A DNA stretch of 64,000 bases from Thiodiazotropha sp037384425 (GCA_037384425.1 JARROA010000004.1:1-64000); one strand, 5' to 3'; shown: positions 19,371 to 29,476, counted from the first letter of the stretch. The notes: generated by a model from the sequence alone, not told the origin. Numbers and translations are program-made.

Positions 19371-21467
19371 TCAGTCCGCAACCTTCCAATCCTTGCGCAA
19401 CATCAGCATCTCCTGCACCGTCGCCTGCAGGGTACGCCCACGCAATGGCTTGCTGAGATACTTCACGCCCAGCGCCTTGCAAGACGCTCTGGCCTCTTCG
19501 CTGACATTGGCGGTGAGGACGATGAAAGGTAGATCGCTCCGCCCCGCGTTCAGTTTTCGGTATTGCCTGATGACATCCAGGCCACCCAGGCCAGGCATCA
19601 TCATGTCGACAATTGCCAGGTCGAAACGCTCAGCACACAGGGCATTGATGGCGGCCTCTCCATCATCCACCACGGTGACGCGATGCCCGGCCTGCTCCAG
19701 TACTCCACATGTGACCTGCTGGTTGATCCTGTTGTCTTCGGCCACCAGGATATGGCCGTTGTTCAGCATAAAGAGCTGTGGCTGTTCGGGTTCCGTTGAG
19801 GTAATGCCGGTATCGAAGGTGGTTGCCTGGAAACTGTGCAGCAGGGTGTGGAGCCGCTCGCGATCGAGGGGCAGCGGTAAGCCGGCGGTATAACCTGCGG
19901 CCACAATATCGAAGTCCGGCCCGGGTAATTCCGTCAACAGCACGAGATCACAAGCGGCCAGTACCGGGTAGTCCCTGAGTATGAACTCGGGATGGGAAAG
20001 CACCCGAGCATCGATAAGCACCACCGCTTCAGAGATCGATGAGGTGACCCCCAGGTCGGTCATCCATCTCAGGCCCCATGCATCCAGCCAGTCACGCAAG
20101 CAGCCGATCAGCTGTCGATCCCTGCTGATGATGCGCACCCCGGTGGAAATTTGCAGGGGGGCGAGGCCCGTATGGGTCTCATGGCGCTCAGAGGGCAGTA
20201 TCAGGGTGAAGGTAGTACCCTTCCCCAGCGTACTGGTGACACGAAGCTCCCCGCCCATGAGTTCGGCCAACTGTTTGGCGATACTCATACCCAGACCGGT
20301 CCCCTCATAGCGCCGGGTGAGGCATTCGTCCTCCTGGCGAAACGGCTCGAAGATATAGGCCTGCGCCTGCTCAGAAATCCCGATGCCGCTATCGGACACC
20401 TCGAGTCTCAGCACCACTCGGTCCGCTTCCACGCGTTCGGCCAGCACCCGCATCTCCACCTGGCCTTGTTCGGTGAATTTGACCGCATTGCTGACCAGGT
20501 TCACCAGGATCTGGCGTATATGGGGTTCGTCACCCAGAAGACGGTAGGGACAGTCCGGATCGATGTGCCTGCGCAACCACAGCCCCTTCTCGCTGGCTGC
20601 GTAATCGAACATGCGCATCACACCATTGACCAGGGCATGCAGGTCGAAAGGGGCTGTTTGCAGACTGATGCGGCCCGCCTCGATCTTGCTGATATCAAGG
20701 ACATCCTCGAGCAGATGCAGCAGTGTCGCGGTCGATGACTGCGCCCCATGAATCAACGATTGCTGCCCCTTCTCCAGCGGTGTGGCGCTGAGCAGTTCCA
20801 GCATCCCGGTCACGCCGTTGATGGGAGTGCGGATCTCATGGCTCATGTTGGCGATAAAGCGGCTCTTGGCCTGATTGGCGGCCTCCGCAGCATTCAGTGC
20901 ACGAGACAGTTTGGACAGCAGCGACGCGATATACAGCGGCAGCACGAGGAGGCCGATCCAAAGTCCCCATCCGGTAGTGGGATTCGCCTGCCAATAGTCG
21001 TTATGGAGCAGCACCAGCATGAAACCGAGTGAGGCCAACAGGGTGGAGGCCGCGAGATAGCGGCGGCCATACCTGAGCCCGTATCCCGAGGAGACCGAGA
21101 GATAGACGATATAGAGGGGAGTCATGATCTCCCCGTAATAGAACAGCAGATACGAGATGATGCTCATATCACCGACCATGCTGAGAATCCGCCGAAAAAT
21201 CGAAACTCCCGGATCGATTGCTATCGCCATCAACAGTATCAGCGAATACAGCAGGCAAAGAGTAAGGACTAACAGTCCATGGTAGAACGATTTCGATGAT
21301 TCAAAGAAGAGAGCTGTCGTGCCCAGGTAGCCCAAAACCAGAACCACGATGACGATTCGCACCAGTACCTGTTCGTGCTCTGTGTCAGGTCTGTTTTCAA
21401 ACCGGGCTTTAACCAGCTGAAGCAGGCCGGGTTCCTTTAGTCTCGAGTTTCTGTCCATATCCGCCAC
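19371..21467 (-). CDS. RpfC-like membrane hybrid histidine kinase
   Basis: A 698-residue kinase. The N-terminal RPDTEHEQVLVRIVIVVLVL stretch and five to six membrane helices (to about residue 190) resemble the sensor of RpfC, the DSF receptor of Xanthomonas. HisKA follows with FIANMSHEIRTPINGV (H210), then HATPase (LVNLVSNAVKFTEQGQ, DSGIGIS, GTGLGMSIAKQLAE). A degenerate receiver-like segment (about 440-550) precedes a complete receiver (ILVAEDNRINQQV, D in LAIVDMMMPGLGG, K in YLSKPLRG). The C-terminal HPt domain of true RpfC is missing. No rpfF or rpfG is nearby, so a DSF ligand is only a guess. Confidence 0.85.
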   Translation of the reverse strand: MADMDRNSRLKEPGLLQLVKARFENRPDTEHEQVLVRIVIVVLVLGYLGTTALFFESSKSFYHGLLVLTLCLLYSLILLMAIAIDPGVSIFRRILSMVGDMSIISYLLFYYGEIMTPLYIVYLSVSSGYGLRYGRRYLAASTLLASLGFMLVLLHNDYWQANPTTGWGLWIGLLVLPLYIASLLSKLSRALNAAEAANQAKSRFIANMSHEIRTPINGVTGMLELLSATPLEKGQQSLIHGAQSSTATLLHLLEDVLDISKIEAGRISLQTAPFDLHALVNGVMRMFDYAASEKGLWLRRHIDPDCPYRLLGDEPHIRQILVNLVSNAVKFTEQGQVEMRVLAERVEADRVVLRLEVSDSGIGISEQAQAYIFEPFRQEDECLTRRYEGTGLGMSIAKQLAELMGGELRVTSTLGKGTTFTLILPSERHETHTGLAPLQISTGVRIISRDRQLIGCLRDWLDAWGLRWMTDLGVTSSISEAVVLIDARVLSHPEFILRDYPVLAACDLVLLTELPGPDFDIVAAGYTAGLPLPLDRERLHTLLHSFQATTFDTGITSTEPEQPQLFMLNNGHILVAEDNRINQQVTCGVLEQAGHRVTVVDDGEAAINALCAERFDLAIVDMMMPGLGGLDVIRQYRKLNAGRSDLPFIVLTANVSEEARASCKALGVKYLSKPLRGRTLQATVQEMLMLRKDWKVAD

Positions 21468-21970
21468 GTCACGATCAAGACAGCATCACTCGGGACCGCG
21501 GAGATCAGCGCTCCCAACCCCCTCAAGGTGTTGAAGGTCGTGATTCAGCTTACTTCATCGCTGATACGTCTGTTGAACGGTTTGCTGCATCTTTACCAGA
21601 TGCAGTGAATCAGGCTTCACTTGCCATAAACACCGTCGCGTATCCATGTGACGTGGACCCTGGCACAGCCGATAACGCCGGGCCTCTGCTACTCTACGCC
21701 GCTATTGCGTTGTGCGGCAATCGACACTACGCAAACGCCTCAACCGGGAGAGCCGGAGCTATGCGTAAGAAACTGTACACCAGTTCAGCTGGGACAATGA
21801 TGATCGCCAGTCAATCCGACAGGGGAACCGCACTCATCGGGAGTCGCCTGATCGGGCGACCGATTGCCCCGCCTGCGAGACAATAGGTGATGCGCAAGCA
21901 ATCCACCATGACCTGCCTCAATGAACAGTAAATTGAGATTCGAGAGGATGTAAAGGCTACGCTTGCCAGT
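21468..21970. other. 503-bp intergenic region, nothing supportable
   Basis: It lies between the RpfC-like kinase start and the amidohydrolase stop. Short open frames are present but lack good starts or recognisable sequence. A 6-bp hairpin (GTCGCC/GGCGAC) near 21841-21858 is the only structure noticed. Confidence 0.35.
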
Positions 21971-22867
21971 TCATCTGGCGAGACTGAAAAAGGCTTTTGC
22001 ATTTTCCATGCGTATCTTGTCGGCGATCTCTCCGGGCAAGTGAGACAACCACTGGCGATGAAACGTCAGAAACCGAGGTAACTCCTGCCATCCCGTATCC
22101 GGCTCGTCCCAGGGATTGAGCTGTTCCACCGGCCAGACCGGATCGGAGCCGATCATGAAACGATCGGCATGGGAGACGATCAAGTCATGCCACTCGGGTT
22201 TGAGCACGCCCTCGTCATCGATGCGTCTGGCCACGTGACGCCAGGGATCGCGGGCCGAGAGCTCGACCCAGAGATTGGGGCACTGCCGCAAGGCCCGCGC
22301 GACCTCGGCGGGGGGCAGAATGGAACCGGCATGAGCCCAGAGAAATCGGGTCTTCGGATGGGCCTGACAGAAACCGATCAGATAATCGGCACGGGAAAAT
22401 TCCGTATGCACCAGAACCGGCACATCGAACTCCGCCGCCAGTCGGAACAGGCCCGAGATGTTTGGCTGCTTCCAGTCGCTGATGAAGCCGCCGATCATAT
22501 GGATTTCGCCAATGCCCCGATACTCACCGGAAGCCAGCGCCTTGCGCGCACGAGAGAGCAGATCCTTGTCCCGATGCCAGTTGGACCAGTCGGCGGCATC
22601 CTGATAGACACCATAAATCGGCACCAGCCACTCTGGCGCCAGCCGTTGCAGCTCCAGCGCCAGCTCGGGCGGCGTGCCGGTAACAACGGCCAGTTCGACA
22701 CCGTTGTCGAGCAGCATGTCAATCGCCTGCTCCGGCATGGTGACCTCTTTCTGGTTCCACTTCCAGTGCAGGTGGACATCGGCCACGCCAGGCAGCGCTG
22801 TATCGCCGAAAGCAGGTAAGGCGATTGCGAACAGGGGGAACAGGATTGCGAAGTGTGCGATGCTCAT
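21971..22867 (-). CDS. Secreted amidohydrolase-family protein
   Basis: About 298 residues from ATG 22867; the longer frame to 22897 puts an unlikely tail before the signal peptide MSIAHFAILFPLFAIALPAFG. The mature protein begins with the amidohydrolase strand-1 motif GVADVHLHW (HxH metal ligands). It has VLVHTEF and FLWAHAG histidines and a late acidic MIGSDPVWPVEQ motif, as in the amidohydrolase-2 (TIM-barrel) group. It should be a metal-dependent hydrolase or decarboxylase in the periplasm; the substrate is unknown. A broken copy of its C-terminus lies beside tRNA-Ile2 at 4858-5048. Confidence 0.8.
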   Translation of the reverse strand: MSIAHFAILFPLFAIALPAFGDTALPGVADVHLHWKWNQKEVTMPEQAIDMLLDNGVELAVVTGTPPELALELQRLAPEWLVPIYGVYQDAADWSNWHRDKDLLSRARKALASGEYRGIGEIHMIGGFISDWKQPNISGLFRLAAEFDVPVLVHTEFSRADYLIGFCQAHPKTRFLWAHAGSILPPAEVARALRQCPNLWVELSARDPWRHVARRIDDEGVLKPEWHDLIVSHADRFMIGSDPVWPVEQLNPWDEPDTGWQELPRFLTFHRQWLSHLPGEIADKIRMENAKAFFSLAR

Positions 22868-23147
22868 TTCAGGTGTCGGCGGATAGCCTATTCTCAACCT
22901 TTACTCGAAACAGACTATAAGGCATAAACCGCTCGTCAAACCGACACAAAATGCAAGGTCGTCGGCACTTGGGTCCAGGAAAGTGCGGACTGCGCGCCAG
23001 CTCCGCTTTGCGTCGGAGTCCCTCTTCAACCGCCATACCATCAGGCAAGGCGAACTAAACTCGCCAGACGGCAGCAGAACAATCACGCACTGATCTCGCG
23101 CACTGTTCAGGAACGCTATCCTTATCTAAAATTTTCTATATACCCGA

Positions 23148-23945
23148 GTGGCAAAGATGTCAGGCAATCCATCATCCCGTTCCCCCAGACAGCGACTCAG
23201 AGAGGCACTGATTCGCGGTGCGATCTGGGCCTTCATCGGCCTGCTCTATGCCATGCTGTTCGTCTTTTTCGTCGCCTTGGCAGAGCATTGGCAGCCGCCG
23301 GTCAATCCGATCTTCCTCGCCGGCATCCTGGCCGCCACCATCGGGGCGCTGATCTACAGCAGCATGCGTTTGGCCGTGTTGATGACGGTGATCATCTCTC
23401 CGGTCTCGATCTTCTATTTCATTCTGGCGCCCTGGCCGGTGAATCTGCCTTACCTGTTGCTGGTGGTGACGGTGATCGGTGGCGTCATCGGCGGGCTCTA
23501 CGGCATTTTCTCCCTGGGTTCGCGTATCTATCGGGCCGATGCCAAGACACTGGCCGGCTTCAGCGCAGGCTGGCTCGCATCCTTGAGCTATCTGGTCCTC
23601 TCCTGGCTGACCGAGGGGCTGCAGTTGAGCCTGATCGTGGCGCTCATGTGCCCCTTGACGGGCATCCTCTATGTCTGGATGGTCCCCAGTTTCATCAAAC
23701 ACTATGACGACCTGCTACCACCGGTCGGAGACGGCCTGATGGCCGGGGTCGGCATCTCGGCATTCGTCGCGCTGACCTTCTTTGTCCTCATCAGCAGCAT
23801 CGACAGCAGCGTCGCCGGTTCCCTGCTGCCGGCCCTCGAGCGGGTGCGCGAGAGTCTCCCGCAATCCCTGCTCGGCGGGATCATCGGCGGTGGCTTGGCC
23901 GGAGTCCTCTCCGGCCTGTTGCTGACCGACTGGCAGGACCTCTAG
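23148..23945 (+). CDS. Polytopic membrane protein of unknown function
   Basis: A 265-residue protein with about seven hydrophobic helices, starting after a basic N-terminus (SRSPRQRLREALIRGAIWAF). Glycine-rich helix pairs (VIGGVIGGLYGIF near residue 110, LGGIIGGGLAGVLSGLL at the end) give a roughly repeated pattern, perhaps an internal duplication. I recognise no family or catalytic motif. The start could be GTG 23148 or ATG 23157; neither has a clear ribosome-binding site. It is divergent from the amidohydrolase and convergent with the next small gene. Confidence 0.65.
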   Translation: MAKMSGNPSSRSPRQRLREALIRGAIWAFIGLLYAMLFVFFVALAEHWQPPVNPIFLAGILAATIGALIYSSMRLAVLMTVIISPVSIFYFILAPWPVNLPYLLLVVTVIGGVIGGLYGIFSLGSRIYRADAKTLAGFSAGWLASLSYLVLSWLTEGLQLSLIVALMCPLTGILYVWMVPSFIKHYDDLLPPVGDGLMAGVGISAFVALTFFVLISSIDSSVAGSLLPALERVRESLPQSLLGGIIGGGLAGVLSGLLLTDWQDL

Positions 23946-23988
23946 TGGGCCGCACTTAGTGCACGACCCACCCGTCTTACCCTCCCCG

Positions 23989-24381
23989 TCACAATCTGCG
24001 GGCGTGATCCCGTTTACCGTAACGCTCGTGCAGATTCACATAGCGCTCCAGCTCGTTGTGCCTGAGCCTCTTGATCTGCCAGCTTGACGAATCCAACTCC
24101 CGGTTCAGGATGCGACGCTCCCGCTTCGACAGGCGACCGTCTTTGCCGAAGACCCGCACCAGATAGTGGATATCGTGCTGCTGACGCTTCAGCTGCTTGA
24201 CCTCCTTGCGGGTCAGCTGATGCCTTTTCACGCCCTGTTCAATGCGTTGCTGCTGACGCTCCAGGCGTTCGCTGATCTTTCCATGATCCTTCCCCTGATC
24301 CTCACCGTGGTAGGCAAAAGCCGGTGCGGCAGCCAGCAGGCTGAGAGAGATGGCGATCAAGGTCTTACTGAGGGTTTTCAT
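23989..24381 (-). CDS. Small secreted basic protein with paired LTxxE/LSxxE helices
   Basis: 130 residues from ATG 24381, with signal peptide MKTLSKTLIAISLSLLAAAP and AFA cleavage. The mature part is very basic and helical. HQLTRKEVKQLKRQQHDI is followed by GKDGRLSKRERRILNREL and a final helix, a pattern seen in a broad family of periplasmic proteins of unknown role; the GKDG loop vaguely recalls an EF-hand. Longer starts upstream would bury the signal peptide. Confidence 0.7.
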   Translation of the reverse strand: MKTLSKTLIAISLSLLAAAPAFAYHGEDQGKDHGKISERLERQQQRIEQGVKRHQLTRKEVKQLKRQQHDIHYLVRVFGKDGRLSKRERRILNRELDSSSWQIKRLRHNELERYVNLHERYGKRDHARRL

Positions 24382-24735
24382 GGTTGCTCTCCTTTGTCGA
24401 GTCGATGCGTTAACCTCGGGAATGAGCTTACGTCGCGTAAACTGAACACTGACTGAACGCTGCAACACCCTCTTGAATCACAGTCGCGATATGCAAAACA
24501 CTAGTGAACTGTCTCGTCTGCCTCAGCATGGATTCTGTACCCATCAGAGCCACACCAATATTTCAGATCAAGGCCTGAGTCGCAGACAATGACAACGCCT
24601 TGCCTAGGATGGCAATACAGAGCCGGCGTATTGGGGCAGCTCCCTTCGACCCCGTGAAAGGCTACGGAATCTATGACGAGGTTCACTAGTATGAATCGGC
24701 GCTATTGGATATGCTCCGGCTAGAAAAGGAATCCA
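24382..24735. other. 354-bp intergenic region, divergent promoters expected
   Basis: This gap separates two divergent exported-protein genes and should hold both promoters. A 61-codon minus frame (24501-24686) has no recognisable content. Nothing more can be supported. Confidence 0.35.
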
Positions 24736-25392
24736 ATGCAGCTGTCTATCATGATCAACACGCCCACTCGGCCAACCCCGTTACGTACATTTGTCTTCAT
24801 ATTGCTACTCAGCGTGAGTGCCCAGTCGATCGCGGAGACACGCTATGTGACCGATATCCTCCAACTCGCTCTCTACGAGGAGATCAACTCGAAAGGGAAA
24901 CTGTTGGAGCGACTCAACAGCGGCACTCAGCTGGAACTGCTGGAGACCTCCGGCTTCTATGCCCGGGTACGCACTGAGGACGGCGTCGAAGGCTGGACCA
25001 AGGCGGGATTTCTGATCAGCGAAAAACCGGCACGTGCTCAGCTGGCTGATCTGCAGCAGGAGAATGCCGCTCTGCAGGAGCAACTTGAAGCGCGCCAGCA
25101 GGCGCTCGAGGAGAGCAAGGCGGAGCTGGCCAAAGTGATGGACAGTGAAGGCAAGGCCTACGCGGAGATGACGCAGCGTCTCGAGAACGCCGAAAAAATC
25201 GCCGCCACCGTCGACCGCCTGCAGCAGGAGAACGCGGCGTTTCGCAGCCAGCTGAGCGGCGACGAACTGCTGATACCGGTCAATTGGGGATTGATTGCCG
25301 CCGGCGTCGCTTTGCTTCTCGGCATCATTGCCGGCATAGCGCTGTTCGACTATCTCAGTCGCCGACGACATGGCGGCTATCGAATTTACTGA
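24736..25392 (+). CDS. SH3-domain membrane protein (YgiM/TIGR04211 type)
   Basis: A 218-residue protein with a signal peptide (about 15-33), a bacterial SH3 domain (about 36-96; RYVTDILQLALYEE, ARVRTEDGVEGWTKAGFLI), a coiled coil of about 80 residues (LQQENAALQEQLEARQQALE) and one C-terminal membrane helix (about 186-206) before a basic tail. This is the standard YgiM/TIGR04211 layout: an inner-membrane-anchored periplasmic protein. The biochemical role is unsettled. AAAGGA precedes the ATG. Confidence 0.85.
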   Translation: MQLSIMINTPTRPTPLRTFVFILLLSVSAQSIAETRYVTDILQLALYEEINSKGKLLERLNSGTQLELLETSGFYARVRTEDGVEGWTKAGFLISEKPARAQLADLQQENAALQEQLEARQQALEESKAELAKVMDSEGKAYAEMTQRLENAEKIAATVDRLQQENAAFRSQLSGDELLIPVNWGLIAAGVALLLGIIAGIALFDYLSRRRHGGYRIY

Positions 25393-25527
25393 GTGCCATT
25401 CCTGTCTGGCGGCCGATTTCTGACCTCAACGGCACTGACTTGCACAAATTAGAGGTGGGACTGGGACCCTGAACTCAAACCCAGCCCGGGCACCCTGCCG
25501 GTGAATCGAATCGCTGGCCGGCGGGAA

Positions 25528-26466
25528 TCAGGCGATGGCGTACTTCTTCATCCGATAGAGCAACGTATCCCGCGTGAGTCCCAGCAAGCGGGCAGCCCGA
25601 CTGCGATTGCCGGCGGTCTTGTTCAGTGCCTGTTCGATCAGGCTGACCTCCAGCTCTTCCATGCGAATACCCTGGTCAGGCAGTTCGAAGCCGTCTTCGA
25701 CCGGCAGCTGGGTGGTGTACTGCGGCTGGAACTCGCTGGGGAGATTTGTCGGTTCTATGAGGCGGCCGGAGAACAGGATCAGCATCCGCTCACAGAAATT
25801 CTTCAATTCACGCACATTGCCCGGCCAGCTGTAGGCATTCAGCACCTTCATGGCCGCCTTGCTGTAACGTGGGGGCTGCAGATCGTACTGAGAGGCAAGA
25901 TTCTCGGTCAATCCCTTCATCAGCAGAGGGATGTCGCCCGGCCTCTCGCGTAGTGGCGGCAGCTCGAGCGGCACCACATAGAGGCGGTAGAAGAGATCGC
26001 TGCGGAAGTTGCCCTCTTTCACGGCCCGGGAGAGATCGCTGTTGGTGGCCGCGATGACCCGGACGTCGACCTTTTGGCTGATCGGCTGTCCCACGGGCTG
26101 ACACTCGCCGGTCTCGAGAAAACGCAGCAGCTTGGCCTGAACCGCAAGCGGCAATTCGCCGATCTCGTCCAGGAACAGGGTGCCGCCGTTCGCCGCCTGC
26201 ACCTTTCCCACACCGTCGGAGGAGGCCCCGGTAAAGGCACCGCGACGGTGGCCAAAGAGTTCGCTCTCGGCCAGTTGGACCGGCAGGGCGGCGCAATTCA
26301 CCGTGACGAAAGGCTTGTCCCGGCGTCGACTGTTCTCGTAGATCGCCCGCGCCAGCAACTCTTTGCCGGTGCCACTCTCGCCCGTCACCAGCACGGTGGC
26401 ATCAGTGGCGGAAACGATGCGCATGGCGCGCAGGACAGTTTGAAACTCCGGGGCCTGGCCTAGCAT
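25528..26466 (-). CDS. Sigma-54-dependent transcriptional activator without receiver domain (PspF-like layout)
   Basis: About 312 residues from ATG 26466, which has AAGGAG eight bases upstream; a longer frame exists but lacks this. The protein is nearly all AAA+ domain: Walker A GESGTGKE, the sigma-54-contacting GAFTGAS loop, Walker B GGTLFLDEIGE, and SWPGNVRELKN. It ends in a Fis-type helix-turn-helix (NRSRAARLLGLTRDTLLYRM). With no sensor domain, its activity is probably set by a partner protein or by its level, as for PspF. No pspA is adjacent; targets are unknown. Confidence 0.9.
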   Translation of the reverse strand: MLGQAPEFQTVLRAMRIVSATDATVLVTGESGTGKELLARAIYENSRRRDKPFVTVNCAALPVQLAESELFGHRRGAFTGASSDGVGKVQAANGGTLFLDEIGELPLAVQAKLLRFLETGECQPVGQPISQKVDVRVIAATNSDLSRAVKEGNFRSDLFYRLYVVPLELPPLRERPGDIPLLMKGLTENLASQYDLQPPRYSKAAMKVLNAYSWPGNVRELKNFCERMLILFSGRLIEPTNLPSEFQPQYTTQLPVEDGFELPDQGIRMEELEVSLIEQALNKTAGNRSRAARLLGLTRDTLLYRMKKYAIA

Positions 26467-26623
26467 GAACACTCTCCTTCTTGAATGCCCGCACATTCTA
26501 TAGCATTTGAAGTGTGAGGTTAAATGGGGTGCGTTGCTGATTTCTGCGGGTATTTGGGAAGTAAACGCCTGTACAGGAGCTCCGGCACCACCCTCCGTAC
26601 TCGGACGTGCTGGACGCAGCGGA

Positions 26624-29476
26624 TCAAATCTGCAGATCCACCCGTGGCACAGCCGCCTTGTCGCTATCGATCACAGGTCGGCAGACCGCGGCCCGGCTGG
26701 CGCTCACGCCATGCGCTGTGACCAGGTAGTCTTCCACCGTCTCGGCACGCTGTTTGGCCAACTCCAGCAACTGCTCATCGGGAACCTCAGGCAGCTGTTC
26801 GGCCTCGCCCTCCCCGGCTTGCTCAGCCTCTTTCTGCTCCGCTGTTTTCTCCTTGGCGGCCTGTTGCGCCAGCGCCTCGGCCAAGGCCTGGCGATCGGCC
26901 TGGGTCGCCGCGCCGCAGAGTTTGATGGCGATTTTCGGTCTCTCCTTCAGAACCTTGGCGACTTTGCCCAGATAGTCCTTGTCCTTGTCATCGAGCACTG
27001 CGGCGGCGGCCGGGAACTCGACCGGGTTGAGACGCACCGCGCCGGCCTCTTCGCCCGCCATCTTCAACAGCGCCACCATGGTGCCGTAGGGGAAGAGTGC
27101 CGTGGTGAGGTAGGTCATGGCCCCCTTCTTCAAGGCGTTGCCGAGGGCGGTGTTGATCACATCGCCCAGCTCCACGTTGGGATCCGAGAGCTTGCCGCTG
27201 ACCGGCAGATTGAGATCGATGGTCTGGTTCTTGTCCTGCAGCATGCCGAGCGCCGTATCCAGGGGCATGGAGATCTGCGCCTTGAGTTTCTCCGCCTGCG
27301 CCGCGCTGGCCTCGGAGACATCCAGGCGCCGGATGACCAGGTGGTTGTTGCCCTGCATCTCACCCTTCTTGAGAGCCAGTTCGATCTCGGCATCGAGCTC
27401 GCCGCTGTCCAGGTTGTAGCCGATGGCAGGCGCGGTATAGGAGGAGAGCGGAATCATCTCCACACCTTTCAACTCCCCCTTGAGCCGACCGTCAGGATCG
27501 CTTTCGAAGAGGGTGATTTCTCCTTCCGCGCTGATCTCCGCATGTCTGCCGGTACTGCCGACAAAAGTGAATGGTGAGGGTTTGCTGGGATGGCTGCTGT
27601 CGATGCCGCTCAGCTCGAACTTCTTGACGGCCAGTTCCATCTCAAACGGAGGCTTTACCGATAGATCCTTGAACCTGGCATGGTTCTCACCCTGCCAGAC
27701 CAGGCGATCGATCTTGATCGGCATGGGTTTGCCTTGCGGGCTGTCGGCTTTCGATTCCCCCTCGTCCGGTGCCGCGGCTGCCGCCTGCAAGCGTTCGGCC
27801 ACTGCCTGCAGATTCAGGTGACCCTGCTTGTCGAGCTGGAGGCGGGCATCCAGACCCTGCTGCTCTACCAGCCCGATGCTCAAGCCGGTCGCCTCCGCCA
27901 GGCGGATATCCTTCAGCGTCAGTTTCTTGGAGCTCAGGAGTGACGCCTTTTTCCCGGCTGCCGGGTCCAACGCGATCCCATCGAGCGTCACCGCGTCCAG
28001 CGCCAGTGCGTTACCCGGTGCGAGTTTCACCCCGGACAGGTCGAGCCGCTGCAGCACCACCAGGTCGGAGTCGCTCTGATCCTCTCTTAACCTGATCCCT
28101 TCTACTTGACCGCTGCCATCTGCGGTGATGGCCGGGCCCGTCTCCTGCGACTGCAGGGAGAAGCCGCCCTTCCACTGTGCCTCGGAGAGCGCGGCGATCA
28201 GACGATGCTGTGTCACGGACAGGCCTTCAAGATCCAGCTCGCCCTGCTGGTTGAGGGAAAGCGCCCCTTGCGGCGTCTGCTGCAGCTGCAGAGAGAGCCC
28301 TTGCAGACCCAGCCGCTGGAGTGCGAGGTGGCGGGGTTGCTGTTCGGCCTGATCCACCACCGCCTGCTCCAGCGCCAGAGCGCCCTCGGCCTTGAGCTGG
28401 GTACCGGTTTCTCCCTGCGTCAGTTCGAGCTGACCCTGCCAGCGATAACCGGCGAGGGCCAGATCGATGGCCTGCTGCGGCAGCTTGAATCCGGGTAACG
28501 CGCCCTCGAGCTGTCCATCGAGGCGCAGCGTCAGGCCGTCTTCAGCGGACCAGTCGCCCGAGGATTTACCCTGCCAGCGGTTGGCAAGCTCTCGCCCCTG
28601 ATATTCGGCCGCGGTCGCGTTCAGCTTGCTGCCGGAGACCACGCCGTCCGCCTCCCAACTCACGGCCTGAGTGGGCTTGAGCGTCAGCTTGAACGCCTGC
28701 TCCAGGTCGAGTCGGCCGTCGAGTTCAGGACCGCCCCCCGCACTGACCAGGGGCTGCAGGGCGCCGAGTTCGAAACCCTGCAATTTGATCTCGCCTTCGA
28801 TCTCCCGGGTGGCATCGAAAAGCACCGCCTGCAGCCCGGCGTTCAGCGCGGCGCCGTTCACCTCCGCCTCGAGCGAGAGTTCCGCCACCTGCTGCAGCTG
28901 CCAGCTGATGACCCGCTGCAGACTCAATTGCTCCAGCGCGATATCGAAGGCCAGATCCTGCTGCCGCAATTTGAGATCACAGGCCCGCAGCTCGACACTG
29001 TCGAGCGCGAATCCCCAGGGCTCACTCGCTTCCGCCGGAGCCTCGGCCGCCTCGCCCTCGGGGCCGCCGAGGGGAAAACTGAGTCCGCTGACACGCAGGT
29101 TGGCGGGATCGGAGAGATCGACCGACGCCTGCAGCCCCTCAAGGTCGACGGCCTGGATGCGTGCGCGCTTGGAAAAGAGGTCGCGCCAGACCAGGACCAG
29201 CTCGAGGTGATCCATCCGCAGGCGCTCGCCATCCGCCGACTCCGCCATCACCTCTTCAAACAGCAGGCGACCGGTGAAGGGATTGAAATCGATATTCCGG
29301 ATCTGGACCTGGCGCGCCCCGTGTTGCTTGAGGAAATCCGACAGGCCGAACTGGATGCCGTATGGCAGGGAGACCAGAATCAGCAGAACCAGTAGGAGAC
29401 TGCCTGCCGCAATGATCCAGTTTCTTTTTTTCAGGTACCAGGCCTTGGCGGGGGGGCGATTCTCTTCGCTGGTCAC
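26624..29476 (-). CDS. DUF748 / AsmA-like envelope protein
   Basis: A 950-residue protein starting at GTG 29476. One N-terminal membrane helix (about 19-41) is followed by a long periplasmic region with DUF748/AsmA-type repeats (IRNIDFNPFTGRLLFEEVMA, repeated LxLxGLxL segments). The C-terminal part ending in KERPKIAIKLCGAATQADRQ and a helical AEALAQQAAKEKTAEQ stretch recalls an OmpA-like end. AsmA-type proteins span the periplasm and are linked to lipid transport or outer-membrane upkeep (family knowledge); this subgroup is not characterised. It lies behind the sigma-54 activator on the same strand. Confidence 0.85.
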   Translation of the reverse strand: MTSEENRPPAKAWYLKKRNWIIAAGSLLLVLLILVSLPYGIQFGLSDFLKQHGARQVQIRNIDFNPFTGRLLFEEVMAESADGERLRMDHLELVLVWRDLFSKRARIQAVDLEGLQASVDLSDPANLRVSGLSFPLGGPEGEAAEAPAEASEPWGFALDSVELRACDLKLRQQDLAFDIALEQLSLQRVISWQLQQVAELSLEAEVNGAALNAGLQAVLFDATREIEGEIKLQGFELGALQPLVSAGGGPELDGRLDLEQAFKLTLKPTQAVSWEADGVVSGSKLNATAAEYQGRELANRWQGKSSGDWSAEDGLTLRLDGQLEGALPGFKLPQQAIDLALAGYRWQGQLELTQGETGTQLKAEGALALEQAVVDQAEQQPRHLALQRLGLQGLSLQLQQTPQGALSLNQQGELDLEGLSVTQHRLIAALSEAQWKGGFSLQSQETGPAITADGSGQVEGIRLREDQSDSDLVVLQRLDLSGVKLAPGNALALDAVTLDGIALDPAAGKKASLLSSKKLTLKDIRLAEATGLSIGLVEQQGLDARLQLDKQGHLNLQAVAERLQAAAAAPDEGESKADSPQGKPMPIKIDRLVWQGENHARFKDLSVKPPFEMELAVKKFELSGIDSSHPSKPSPFTFVGSTGRHAEISAEGEITLFESDPDGRLKGELKGVEMIPLSSYTAPAIGYNLDSGELDAEIELALKKGEMQGNNHLVIRRLDVSEASAAQAEKLKAQISMPLDTALGMLQDKNQTIDLNLPVSGKLSDPNVELGDVINTALGNALKKGAMTYLTTALFPYGTMVALLKMAGEEAGAVRLNPVEFPAAAAVLDDKDKDYLGKVAKVLKERPKIAIKLCGAATQADRQALAEALAQQAAKEKTAEQKEAEQAGEGEAEQLPEVPDEQLLELAKQRAETVEDYLVTAHGVSASRAAVCRPVIDSDKAAVPRVDLQI

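Noticed and set aside
19371..21467. A complete DSF quorum-sensing locus (rpfC with rpfF/rpfG)
   Set aside because: Only the kinase resembles RpfC; it lacks the HPt domain and there is no crotonase-like rpfF or HD-GYP rpfG within the window.
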